From Candidatus Avelusimicrobium luingense (GTDB lineage: Bacteria > Elusimicrobiota > Elusimicrobia > Elusimicrobiales > Elusimicrobiaceae), in NCBI GenBank assembly GCA_900315845.1, contig OOHK01000001.1, positions 62,001 to 126,000 on the forward strand: a DNA stretch of 64,000 bases. Direction: 5' to 3'. Below, piece after piece: positions 17,749-28,196 of this stretch. The position numbers were made by a program, and so were the translations under genes. The stretch's first letter is position 1. The number at the start of each line of letters is the position of its first letter. A model generated the notes under the pieces. It was not told the DNA's origin. It ran no database searches and saw only the letters and a list, made by a program, of their open reading frames with translations.

Positions 17749-18284
17749 TAAAAGCCGTTTTCTTTGATAGGGACGGAACTCTTATTTACGACTATGGGTA
17801 CTTGTCCGACCCGGCTAAAGTCCGCCCGTATAAATGCACTAAACTTGCCTTAAAGTTATTACAAAAAGCCGGATATCATTTTTTTATTGTCTCTAACCAA
17901 TCGGGCATTGGCCGGGGTTATTTTAAGGAAGAACAAGCCCACGCGGTCAATGGTCGTTTGTGCAAATTACTATCCCCTATCCGTTTTGATGATATCGTTT
18001 TTTGTCCGCACGCTCCCGAAGAAAAATGTGCGTGCCGCAAACCTTTGCCCAAACTGGGTCAACAACTGATTACAAAATACCATATTGATACGAAATATTC
18101 CTTTATGATAGGCGATAAGAAATCGGATATTGACTTTGGACACGCCATCGGCTGCAAATCTATTTTAGTCAAAACGGCTAATGGCCCCAAACACTTAAAA
18201 AAATATCCCGATTTAAAACCCGATTACATAGCCGCCAATTTATACCGAGCGGCTCAATTCATTTTACGCGAGGGAAAATTATGA
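17745..18284 (+). CDS. gmhB: D-glycero-D-manno-heptose 1,7-bisphosphate 7-phosphatase GmhB
   Basis: A 179-residue HAD-IIIA phosphatase acting in ADP-heptose synthesis for the lipopolysaccharide core. Motif I FFDRDGTL, motif II SNQSGIGRG, the zinc-binding loop CPHAPEEKCACRKP and motif III/IV GDKKSDI are all present. ATG 17745 with GGAGG upstream; four-base overlaps at both ends place it in the operon. With rfaE1 three genes later it gives two of the heptose steps. Confidence 0.9.
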   Translation: MIKAVFFDRDGTLIYDYGYLSDPAKVRPYKCTKLALKLLQKAGYHFFIVSNQSGIGRGYFKEEQAHAVNGRLCKLLSPIRFDDIVFCPHAPEEKCACRKPLPKLGQQLITKYHIDTKYSFMIGDKKSDIDFGHAIGCKSILVKTANGPKHLKKYPDLKPDYIAANLYRAAQFILREGKL

Positions 18285-19360
18285 ACAAACCAACAGTATT
18301 ATTACTTACATTAGCCTTACTTGGTGGATGTTTTTGGCATCGCACCCCCAAAGAAGAACAACCGACACCCGCCGTGGTCACGCAAGAAACCACGGAATCA
18401 ACAGCGACGCCTCTTACAGTTGAAAAAAAGGCCGACACTGCCAAAAAGGAAACCCCCAAAAAACAAGAAAAGCCCATAGATCCGAAAATTTTAGAAGATG
18501 AAACCGTTTTAACGCCGGAAGATAACACCCTGGCAGACGATACCGAGACCGTTACGGCGCCTACATTTACTCCCGCTCCCGATACGGCCGTTTTCAAAAA
18601 TGAGCCACTGTTAGATTTGTCATCTCGCAACTTAAACCCACTTGCGGCCAAAATCCCCCAATCCGATAGTGAATTAAATGCGCCCTGGAAAGGGGAACAA
18701 TTAAAATTCGGGTTATATTATTCATTTGTTAAAGTAGGTACCGCCTATATTAAAAACCGCGGTATTATAGAGGCTGACGGAAAACAAGCCTACGTTATTC
18801 AAACCACCGCATTTTCTGCTCCGGTCATTGATTCTGTTTTTAAAGTACGTGATATCAATTTATCGTGGTTAGATGCACAAAATTTCTCTTCGTTAGGATA
18901 CAGCCAAAGTTTGCGTGAAGGGAATTACCGCCGTGACGAATGGGTATTGTTTGATTATCCGGCCAAAACATATCGCGGCGAAGTGCATAAAAAATCAGGT
19001 TCACGCCCGATTTCCGGCCCGTTAGAAATGCCGGTATTAGACATGCTGACTGCGTTATATTTCGTACGCGGGCAAGTTCTTACCAAAGGCCAACCCGTCG
19101 TATTTGATATCATCAACCGCGAAGAGCAATACCCGCTTGTCGTCAAAGTAGTTAAACGCGAAACCGTCAAAACGCCGGCAGGCAAATTCAAATGTATTGT
19201 GGTAGAACCGCAATTTCGCGGCGAAGGAATTTTTGTAAGCAAAGGAAAAAGTTTGCAAGTGTGGCTAACTGACGACGAACGAAAAATGCCCGTCAAAATG
19301 AAAACGGAAGTATTTATCGGTAGCGTCAGTGCAGAACTACTGGAGTATAAGACCAATTAA
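18281..19360 (+). CDS. DUF3108 lipoprotein
   Basis: A 359-residue protein with a lipoprotein signal (LLGGC, Cys17). Residues about 18-120 are a Thr/Lys/Glu/Pro-rich linker. The DUF3108 domain follows (about 128-359): KFGLYYSFVKVGTAYI, then beta-rich repeats and AGKFKCIVVEPQFRGEG, WLTDDERKMPVKM. DUF3108 proteins are exported, of unknown function, and often lie near envelope genes. Four-base overlap with gmhB. A role in lipopolysaccharide handling is inferred only from context. Confidence 0.8.
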   Translation: MNKPTVLLLTLALLGGCFWHRTPKEEQPTPAVVTQETTESTATPLTVEKKADTAKKETPKKQEKPIDPKILEDETVLTPEDNTLADDTETVTAPTFTPAPDTAVFKNEPLLDLSSRNLNPLAAKIPQSDSELNAPWKGEQLKFGLYYSFVKVGTAYIKNRGIIEADGKQAYVIQTTAFSAPVIDSVFKVRDINLSWLDAQNFSSLGYSQSLREGNYRRDEWVLFDYPAKTYRGEVHKKSGSRPISGPLEMPVLDMLTALYFVRGQVLTKGQPVVFDIINREEQYPLVVKVVKRETVKTPAGKFKCIVVEPQFRGEGIFVSKGKSLQVWLTDDERKMPVKMKTEVFIGSVSAELLEYKTN

Positions 19361-19363
19361 ATA

Positions 19364-19369
19364 TATAAT
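19364..19369 (+). promoter_or_regulatory. possible internal -10 box before rfaE1
   Basis: TATAAT 22 bases before the rfaE1 ATG, which has its own AGGAG. No good -35 box. Confidence 0.35.
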
Positions 19370-19390
19370 AGAAAAATCCAGGAGAATATT

Positions 19391-20373
19391 ATGCAACCCA
19401 ACAAATCCCGATTAAAAACCATTTTGAAAGCCTGTAAAGGGCAGGAAATTATCGTCGTAGGCGATATTATGTTAGACCATTTTATTAAAGGTTCGGTCAG
19501 CCGCATTTCACCGGAAGCCCCGGTGCCGGTAGTTGATGTAAAAAAGGAATTTTTCGTCGCGGGCGGCGCTGGAAACGTAGCCGTCAATTTAGCCGCGTTA
19601 GATGCAAAACCCGTTATGATCTCCGTAGTCGGGCCGGATGTAGGCGGCGAAATGCTGAAAGATTTTTTGCGTAAGCGCGGTGTAAATATCAGCGGCATCT
19701 GCGAAGATTCCGATCGTCCCACCACTCAAAAAATCCGTGTCATGGCCGACCAACAACAAGTCGTCCGTTTTGACCGCGAAAGTAAAAAAGTAATATCTCC
19801 GGCCATTGCCCGCGCGTGCATGAAAAATTTTGAAAACGCCGTTCAAACCGCTAAAGGGGTCATTTTGTCTGACTACGGCAAGGGTATGCTTAGCGACCAA
19901 AATATCCAAAAAATCATTTCGCTATGCCGTAAAAAACATATCCCGGTGTGCGTGGATCCGAAAATTGACAACTTCAAAAAATACAAACACATTACATGCA
20001 TGACTCCCAACACCAAAGAAGCCTGGGAAGGCGTAGGAGCCGCCCCCAAATCCGGAGAAGAAGCTATTGAAAAATTAGGCCAAAAAATATTAAAAATGTT
20101 GGAAGCCGACTCTATTTTAATTACCCGCAGTGCAGAAGGCATGAGTTTATTTGAAAAGGGTGCAAAAAAACCCTACACCGTCCGTGCTACGGCCCGCGAA
20201 GTATATGATGTAACCGGCGCGGGAGATACGGTCATTTCCGTTTTGACGCTGGCGCTTGCCGCCGGGGCTAATTTGAAAGAAGCGGCGGTACTGGCTAATT
20301 ATGCCGCCGGAATTGTAGTAGAAAAATCGGGTACGGCCACCACGTCGCGCCAAGAAATTGAAGGAGTTTTACC

Positions 20374-20377
<4 letters not shown>
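19391..20377 (+). CDS. rfaE1: D-glycero-beta-D-manno-heptose-7-phosphate kinase (RfaE domain I)
   Basis: A 328-residue PfkB-family kinase. It has the N-terminal VVGDIMLDHFIKGSVSRISPEAP block, the GGAGNVAVNLAALDA motif, and the C-terminal DVTGAGDTVISVL with the catalytic Asp. It matches the kinase half of HldE and lacks the nucleotidyltransferase half, so a separate RfaE2 should exist elsewhere. The product feeds GmhB. Its 3' end overlaps kdsB by four bases. Confidence 0.93.
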
Positions 20378-22754
<2,377 letters not shown>

Positions 22755-22770
22755 TCAGTTTGTTTCCAGA

Positions 22771-22804
22771 AAAACGCCCCGAAGATTTTTCTTCGGGGCG
22801 TTTT
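22771..22804 (+). terminator. strong terminator of pyrG
   Basis: Perfect 15-bp stem (22771-22785 with 22790-22804), TTTT loop, T-run. By symmetry it also works on the minus strand. Confidence 0.9.
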
Positions 22805-22813
22805 CATAAACGG

Positions 22814-22930
22814 TTAATTGATTCGGTAGCGCGTACCGGACGCGCCGCCTGTTAAGGCCGGCCCCATGGCTTTACAAAAATTATCCCATTTTGGATATCC
22901 GCTCTGGAAGCATAACCGTACAATACCCTT
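22814..22930 (-). pseudogene. remnant of a pilin gene (C-terminal end only)
   Basis: The minus strand encodes ...GYPKWDNFCKAMG followed by PALTGGASGTRYRIN and a stop at 22814-22816. The shape (Trp, then Cys-Lys-x-x-G, a Gly/Ser-rich loop, Tyr near the end) resembles the C-termini of the pilin-like genes in this window (LCAQMGGTK, VCQQETGGK, YCKSI). No start, leader or hydrophobic helix is present; upstream comes directly the promoter of the next exported protein. It also sits behind a plus-strand terminator, as the intact pilin genes do. The match is by eye. Confidence 0.5.
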
Positions 22931-22954
22931 ACTAAATACATTTAGTCTAAAAGT

Positions 22955-23010
22955 CCTATGGTTCTCTAGGTCTTTTGACCCTTTTCATACAGCGCGGCTT
23001 TTCCTATGCT
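22955..23010 (+). promoter_or_regulatory. protease-type promoter element before the 390-residue exported protein
   Basis: GGTCTTTTGACCC at 22969-22981 (palindrome GGTC-TTTT-GACC), preceded by CCTA - 8 bases - TAGG (22955-22970). TATGCT follows at 23005-23010, 36 bases after the element start, then six bases and ATG 23017. The same arrangement stands before three protease genes. Confidence 0.6.
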
Positions 23011-23016
23011 ATAAGT

Positions 23017-24189
23017 ATGAAACATATTTCTTCCCGATTGTATGTGATTTTGTTCTTGGCATTTATTTGCCCGGTTACCGGTTTTGCCCAAAAAGGGCCT
23101 GGCGGGATCATAAAAGCGGGAGAAAAAGGAATTAGCGAAGCCTACCGTACAGCCCAACAAATGGCTGAACTGACGATGCGGTATCAATATGGAATAGAAA
23201 ACGCCGCTACTAATGAAATAGCCACCAAAATATCTAATGAACTTGCTCGGGAAGAACGCCGTGCCAAGAAGCACCTGCCACGCCCGCCCGAACAATTGAT
23301 AACAGATATTTTGCCGGATAGATCTTCTACCCAAGCTCAAGACATGTTACAATCGTTGGATAAACTTTGGGCACTGCAAGACCGTCATGGCAATCATAAT
23401 TTATCGGCGTTATTTATTCAAAAATACTATTCTCAACATTTTGGTATCGTTTCCCAACATTTGCAAAAACTATTTAATAAAATAGCATCTTTAAATAATC
23501 GGGAATTAGAACGCCGGGTAAGCAAACGTATCTTTTATTTAGCCCAAAATAGAGATTTGCTTAGTTTGGCCGCATTACCGCAAACAACGACTACGTTATC
23601 GTCTAAAGCATTTCGGTTACGCTATCTCTCAGATATTGGGGCCCTAAATGAAACTAATTTTCAGGAAAGCCAATTGGTACTTTCTATTGAACGGAAAATG
23701 TCTCCCGATCCGCAAAAAGATTTTCCGCTGCGCCATGTTAGCGGGCATGCGATGATCACTATCGGGCAGCAAGTGTATCCTATCTATCAATTTAACGGGC
23801 CGTTAGAAAATATTACCATGCTCTACCGGTTCTTACTCAACGGCAAAAAGAAACAACCCCTTACGGTAGTATTTGATGAAAACAGCAAATCTATGGCTAT
23901 TTATAATCATGACCGTTCGGTATGGTTGCGGATTTCATCGCATGAATATTCATTTCCCGAACGCTTGCATATTCATCTCAACGAATTGCGCACCGTTACT
24001 TTTACCAACTGTTATGGTGTAGAAAAAACAGAACGGGTAAATTTCAATTTGTCTATTCCGTTAGCCGTACCGAAAAATTTGCCCAATCATAACGTACAAG
24101 ATTTTTTATACCAGCAACTTATTGTCAACCCAATTAAATTCTTTAAGGGTGATGATAATGTAACCATAGAAAAACGTCCCATTTTCTAA
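23017..24189 (+). CDS. exported protein of unknown function, sharing the protease promoter
   Basis: A 390-residue protein. Residues 1-24 are a signal peptide (ending GFAQ). The N-terminal half is helical and charged (AGEKGISEAYRTAQQMAEL, similar in style to the start of the mature proteases); the C-terminal third is beta-rich (FPLRHVSGHAMITIG, NITMLYRFLLNGKKK, VFDENSKSMAIYNHDRSVW) and ends IEKRPIF. No G-x-C-G motif or other catalytic signature is seen. Start chosen for the clean signal peptide and the -10 box six bases upstream. It may be a substrate, inhibitor or partner of the proteases; this is inference. Confidence 0.65.
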   Translation: MKHISSRLYVILFLAFICPVTGFAQKGPGGIIKAGEKGISEAYRTAQQMAELTMRYQYGIENAATNEIATKISNELAREERRAKKHLPRPPEQLITDILPDRSSTQAQDMLQSLDKLWALQDRHGNHNLSALFIQKYYSQHFGIVSQHLQKLFNKIASLNNRELERRVSKRIFYLAQNRDLLSLAALPQTTTTLSSKAFRLRYLSDIGALNETNFQESQLVLSIERKMSPDPQKDFPLRHVSGHAMITIGQQVYPIYQFNGPLENITMLYRFLLNGKKKQPLTVVFDENSKSMAIYNHDRSVWLRISSHEYSFPERLHIHLNELRTVTFTNCYGVEKTERVNFNLSIPLAVPKNLPNHNVQDFLYQQLIVNPIKFFKGDDNVTIEKRPIF

Positions 24190-24210
24190 CGGTTATATTA
24201 AAAAATTTAT

Positions 24211-24219
24211 TGCTATAAT
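24211..24219 (+). promoter_or_regulatory. extended -10 promoter of rnhB (leaderless)
   Basis: TGC-TATAAT (TATAAT 24214-24219), six bases, ATG 24226. No Shine-Dalgarno sequence. Confidence 0.6.
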
Positions 24220-24225
24220 AAAATT

Positions 24226-24870
24226 ATGAAAACTTCTGCATTATTTGCCTTTGACCGTGATCAAACCCTCAAACTAGCCTGTGGTTCGCTTATCGGCATA
24301 GACGAAGCAGGGCGAGGACCTTTAGCCGGGCCGGTAGTAGCGTGTGCCTGTTTCATCCCCGATGAAATTGCTCCTTCTTTTGAGGATGTCAATGACAGTA
24401 AAAAACTGACCGCCGCCAAACGCAACGAACTTTTTGAAAAACTTACTCACTCGGAAGTTCTGTACGGTATCGGCTTTGCTACGGCTGCCGAAATAGATCA
24501 ACTCAACATTTTACAAGCCACTTTCTTGGCTATGCGCCGCGCCGCACAAAAATTTGTGCGCATTCCGCAGGCCGTTGCTCTTATTGACGGGCCGCACCGC
24601 GCAGCCGGGTTGGAAATGGAACAATACCCGGTAGTGGACGGCGACGCCAAATCGCTCGTCATTGCGGCTGCCAGCATTATTGCCAAAGTAACGCGCGACC
24701 GGTATATGGAAGAATTAGATAAAATCTATCCCGGTTATAATTTTGCCGGACACAAAGGATACGGCACCCCCAAACATTTACAGGCATTAGAAGAACTCGG
24801 CCCTTGCAAAGAACACCGCTTGACATTTGCCCCGGTACGAAATTTAATTGCTCCCCAACTGCCCTTATGA
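24226..24870 (+). CDS. rnhB: ribonuclease HII
   Basis: A 214-residue enzyme cutting RNA in RNA-DNA hybrids, including single ribonucleotides. GIDEAGRGPLAGPVVA carries the first catalytic Asp-Glu pair; ALIDGPHR and SIIAKVTRDRYM carry the others. Predicted leaderless mRNA. ATGA overlap with the yraN-type gene, a common pairing. Confidence 0.95.
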   Translation: MKTSALFAFDRDQTLKLACGSLIGIDEAGRGPLAGPVVACACFIPDEIAPSFEDVNDSKKLTAAKRNELFEKLTHSEVLYGIGFATAAEIDQLNILQATFLAMRRAAQKFVRIPQAVALIDGPHRAAGLEMEQYPVVDGDAKSLVIAAASIIAKVTRDRYMEELDKIYPGYNFAGHKGYGTPKHLQALEELGPCKEHRLTFAPVRNLIAPQLPL

Positions 24871-25229
24871 GTTTTACACGCACGGCCGGACAGGCAGGCG
24901 AAGAACAAGCCGCTCTTTTTCTTACCCAAAACGGATATACCATTTTAGATCGTAATTTTTCAGCCTGCGGTGGCGAATTAGATATTGTAGCCAAGTACAA
25001 AAAAATGCTCGTATTTGTAGAAGTTAAAGCCCGTGCCTCCATGGCCTTTGGCGGCCCGATACTAGCCGTCACCCCGGCCAAACAACGCCGCATTGTTCAT
25101 GCTGCCTTACAATATATTAAGGTAAAAGCCCCAAAATTTGATAGTATAAGATTTGATGTAGTATGTGTTCTGCCGGAAAAGATAGAGCATATTCCAAATG
25201 CCTTCATTCCGCCCAGAACGACTTTTTAG
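24867..25229 (+). CDS. YraN/UPF0102 family protein (endonuclease-like fold)
   Basis: A 120-residue protein with the YraN motif set: GEEQAALFLTQNGYTILDRNF, then GGELDIVAKYKKMLVFVEVKAR, the E-x-D...ExK pattern of restriction-endonuclease-like folds. The cellular role is not settled in the family. Start by the ATGA overlap with rnhB. Confidence 0.88.
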   Translation: MSFTRTAGQAGEEQAALFLTQNGYTILDRNFSACGGELDIVAKYKKMLVFVEVKARASMAFGGPILAVTPAKQRRIVHAALQYIKVKAPKFDSIRFDVVCVLPEKIEHIPNAFIPPRTTF

Positions 25230-25244
25230 ACCGGAGGGAACAAT

Positions 25245-26069
25245 ATGCCGCAACTAGCACAAATTAAAAAAGCCGTTTCGTTTATCAATAAGAAAACTAA
25301 AAACTTTAAGCCGCAAATCGGCTTGATTGCCGGATCGGGGTTAGGATGGGCCATTCCGCCGTTAGATAAAAAAGTAATTGTACCTTATGCCTCTATTCCC
25401 GGTTTTTTACAAAGCACCGTTCCGGGACATGCGGGCAATTTAATTTTCGGCGAATATAAAGGAACAAGAATTGTTGTCATGCAAGGGCGCTTTCACTTTT
25501 ACGAAGGCTACCAAATGAAAGAATTCGCTATTTCCGTACGTACCCTTAAAATGTTGGGCGTAGAAAAATTACTCGTTTCCGGAGCGGTAGGTTCTATGGA
25601 CAAACAACTCCCCCCCGGTTCGTTATGTGTACTCAAAGACCATATCAATTTTATGTGTAACAACCCGCTCATCGGCAACAGCCGCGAGCCGGAATTTGGC
25701 CCGATGTTTTTTGATATGTCCGAAGCATATGATAAAACCATGCGTAAAATTACACTCGCCGCATGCAAAAAAATCGGTCTAAAAGCCAAAGAAGGCGTTT
25801 ATATTTCCGTCACCGGCCCGAACTTTGAAACCCCCAGCGAAATTAAAATGTTCAAAAAATGGGGTGCAAGCGTAGTCGGGATGTCCGTCGTACCGGAAGT
25901 ATTAGTGGCGCGCCAATGCGGTATGAAAGTATTGGGGTTGGCCGTTGTAACCAACATGGGTTGCGGCATTGAAAAGAAACCGCTGTCACACGAACAAACT
26001 ATTCGCGAAAGTAAAAAAGCGGAAATCAACTTCAAAAAACTGATGGAAATTTTGTTCGTCAAATTATAA
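25245..26069 (+). CDS. purine nucleoside phosphorylase (trimeric type)
   Basis: A 274-residue enzyme splitting inosine/guanosine with phosphate. LIAGSGLGW, the phosphate-binding TVPGHAGNLIFGE, MQGRFHFYEGY and TGPNFETPSEI are the signatures of the trimeric PNP family; NMGCGIEKKPLSHEQT has the base-binding Asn. GGAGG precedes the ATG. It ends in a terminator that touches the next gene. Confidence 0.93.
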   Translation: MPQLAQIKKAVSFINKKTKNFKPQIGLIAGSGLGWAIPPLDKKVIVPYASIPGFLQSTVPGHAGNLIFGEYKGTRIVVMQGRFHFYEGYQMKEFAISVRTLKMLGVEKLLVSGAVGSMDKQLPPGSLCVLKDHINFMCNNPLIGNSREPEFGPMFFDMSEAYDKTMRKITLAACKKIGLKAKEGVYISVTGPNFETPSEIKMFKKWGASVVGMSVVPEVLVARQCGMKVLGLAVVTNMGCGIEKKPLSHEQTIRESKKAEINFKKLMEILFVKL

Positions 26070-26081
26070 GGAAAATAATAC

Positions 26082-26114
26082 CCCGCGCGGTAAACTAACT
26101 GCGCGGGTCTTTTT
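26082..26114 (+). terminator. terminator fused to the flippase start codon
   Basis: Stem CCCGCGC / GCGCGGG (26082-26088 with 26101-26107), then TCTTTTT and directly the ATG at 26115. The only G-rich stretch before that ATG is the 3' arm, so the hairpin would hide it. Confidence 0.7.
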
Positions 26115-27548
26115 ATGGCAAAAGATATCAAACGGCTCGGCAAAGAAACACTTGTGTACGGCACTTCCACGGTGCTGGCACGGCTACTTAATTTTTGTCT
26201 GGTGCCGTTTTATACCTACTATTTAGTTCCGGGCGAATACGGTGTAATTGCTACGGTATTTGCGGCCATAGCATTATTTAACGTTGTGTTTTTATTCGGT
26301 ATGGACCAAAGTTACTTGCGCTTTGCAAGCGACGCCGCCGACAAAAACAAAGTGTTTCGCCAATGTTTCTACGGCGTACTGTTAAACGGACTTATATTAG
26401 GTGGTTTATTGTGGCTATTTAGTGGATCCGTCGCACATCTGATCGGCATACCGGAACAAACAGGTTATTTATTACAACTGGCGGCAGTCATTTTACTGTT
26501 AGATGTACTTAATATGATCCCATTTACCAAACTGCGTTTGGAACGTAGGGCGTGGTATTTCGCGGGTGTACGAACGGTATCTATCGTCGTCAACGTATTA
26601 GGAAACATTTATTTTATCGCCATAGCGCACAAAGGGATAGCCTCTATTTTATGGGCCAATATTTTCGGCTCTTTGGCTTCACTCTTACTGCTTTCCCCTG
26701 TTGTGTGGAGTGAATTAAAACAAAACTTTTCGCTTCGTTTTGACGGCAAACTGGAACGTGAATTATTGGCCTTTGCTTGGCCGTTTGTTCCGTCGGGGTT
26801 AGCCAGTTTATTAGTAAGTGTAATAGACAAACCGATTTTGGTACATTTAGCAGGTCCGGCACAAGTGGGTATCTATCAAGCGAACTTCAAAATCGGCGTA
26901 TTTATGATGCTCATTGTGTCTATGTTTGACCAAGCGTGGCGACCGTTTTTTCTTGCACACGCCAAAGATAGTGATGCCAAAGATACTTTTGCACGGGTTT
27001 TTTCATTTTTCGTAGCACTTGCGGGCTGGGTGTTACTCGGCCTCGCATTCTTAATGCCTGACATTATCCAAAGCCATTTATTTGGTTCTTTCCACTTGAT
27101 TGCTCCTGCGTATTGGAGTGGTTTATCTGTGATTCCGCTCGTGCTGACCGGCTATTTCTGCTACGGGTTATATATTAACTTTATGATTGGCCCAGTACTG
27201 ACGAAAAAAACACGCGTATTATTATGGATAACCTTACTGGGCGCAGCAGTCAGCATCACTACCAATTTAACGCTTGTGCCGCATATAGGCATTTTAGGCG
27301 CCGGCTGGGCCGTAGCGTTAAGTTACGCCGCGATGGCGGTGGCATTATTTTGTTTTACACGCCGCGTCTATCCGATTCCTTACGAGTATAAAAAACTCGC
27401 CGCGCTTTTTGTACTCGGCGCGGTGACGGTGGTATTGTGCAAAGTGTTTGGCGGCGGGTTACTTGTCAAAGTAATTTTACTATCTTTATATCCCGTCTTT
27501 ATGGCTATAATTTTAAGACGGAAAACACCCCTTCCTACTTCAAACTGA
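26115..27548 (+). CDS. polysaccharide flippase (Wzx/MATE-like)
   Basis: A 477-residue integral membrane protein with about 14 predicted helices. The N-terminal GKETLVYGTSTVLARLLNF..PFYTYYLVPGEYGVIAT block is typical of polysaccharide biosynthesis exporters that flip undecaprenyl-linked glycans. It has no separate promoter or clean ribosome binding site; translation may depend on read-through of the terminator just before it. The 3' end overlaps the convergent lipoprotein gene by 14 bases. The glycan is unknown, but WecA-like and UGM-like genes lie nearby. Confidence 0.85.
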   Translation: MAKDIKRLGKETLVYGTSTVLARLLNFCLVPFYTYYLVPGEYGVIATVFAAIALFNVVFLFGMDQSYLRFASDAADKNKVFRQCFYGVLLNGLILGGLLWLFSGSVAHLIGIPEQTGYLLQLAAVILLLDVLNMIPFTKLRLERRAWYFAGVRTVSIVVNVLGNIYFIAIAHKGIASILWANIFGSLASLLLLSPVVWSELKQNFSLRFDGKLERELLAFAWPFVPSGLASLLVSVIDKPILVHLAGPAQVGIYQANFKIGVFMMLIVSMFDQAWRPFFLAHAKDSDAKDTFARVFSFFVALAGWVLLGLAFLMPDIIQSHLFGSFHLIAPAYWSGLSVIPLVLTGYFCYGLYINFMIGPVLTKKTRVLLWITLLGAAVSITTNLTLVPHIGILGAGWAVALSYAAMAVALFCFTRRVYPIPYEYKKLAALFVLGAVTVVLCKVFGGGLLVKVILLSLYPVFMAIILRRKTPLPTSN

Positions 27549-28164
27549 TTAGCGTAAGAGTAATCTCTATATTTCCGTCTTGATATACCAGTTCATGAGG
27601 AACGTGGATAAGACCGTTCTCATCAGCCGGCGTATATTCGTTATAGAATAAGTCTGCCGTATTAAGCAGCGTAATGGTTTTGGCTGCATACGGATACGTT
27701 TCGTTGGTATGATACATCAGTTGTACTTTGGCTATATCATTTTTATACGTTACCGTCTGCACGCCGGAAGAAACACGATACCGTTGATAATCTCCCGGTG
27801 GTAACAAAAGCAAACTCAAAAATTGGTTAATACGTCCGCGGATAATAGCGGTATCTGCATCGGCAAACAAATGGCGGTATGCAATTCCCGTTGGGGTGAC
27901 CGTGGCTTGCAAAACGCGGTACGCACCGGACGTCATTACCGAAACTTCAAAATCTTCATCACCGATTTTTTTTACGATTAGCACCCCTTCCAAACCACTT
28001 CCGTCCATACGTCCGTCCACCTTAAAAGCGGCTTGTGTGTGCCCGCCGGCAAAGAAATCAACTTTATGCCCCGCGCGTACTTGCGGCGGAATTTGACGTA
28101 ATTGCCCCCCCGCGCAAGCGCACAAAAATACGGCTAATGAAAATGTTAAAATTTGTTTAAGCAT
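27535..28164 (-). CDS. LolB-like outer-membrane lipoprotein
   Basis: A 209-residue protein with lipoprotein signal LCAC (Cys17). The mature part is beta-rich (KVDGRMDGSGLEGVLIVKKIGDEDFEVSV, in pieces), a pattern like LolB/DUF3261-type half-open barrels that bind lipid; the family assignment is tentative. GGGAG precedes the ATG. Its -10 box (TATAAT on the minus strand, 28185-28190) shares six bases with the -10 of the divergent gene. Confidence 0.55.
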   Translation of the reverse strand: MLKQILTFSLAVFLCACAGGQLRQIPPQVRAGHKVDFFAGGHTQAAFKVDGRMDGSGLEGVLIVKKIGDEDFEVSVMTSGAYRVLQATVTPTGIAYRHLFADADTAIIRGRINQFLSLLLLPPGDYQRYRVSSGVQTVTYKNDIAKVQLMYHTNETYPYAAKTITLLNTADLFYNEYTPADENGLIHVPHELVYQDGNIEITLTLISLK

Positions 28165-28180
28165 ATACTCTCCCTTATTA

Positions 28181-28190
28181 TGATATTATA
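28181..28190. promoter_or_regulatory. overlapping divergent -10 boxes
   Basis: Plus strand: TGA-TATTAT (28184-28189), seven bases, ATG 28197. Minus strand: TATAAT (28185-28190) for the lipoprotein gene, with AGGACA 17 bases upstream as possible -35. RNA polymerase cannot occupy both at once. Confidence 0.6.
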
Positions 28191-28196
28191 GATATT

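Noticed and set aside
22806-23140. Plus-strand open frame across the pyrG-390-residue gene gap
   Set aside because: It has no ribosome binding site and overlaps both the pilin remnant and the promoter; the product has no family features.
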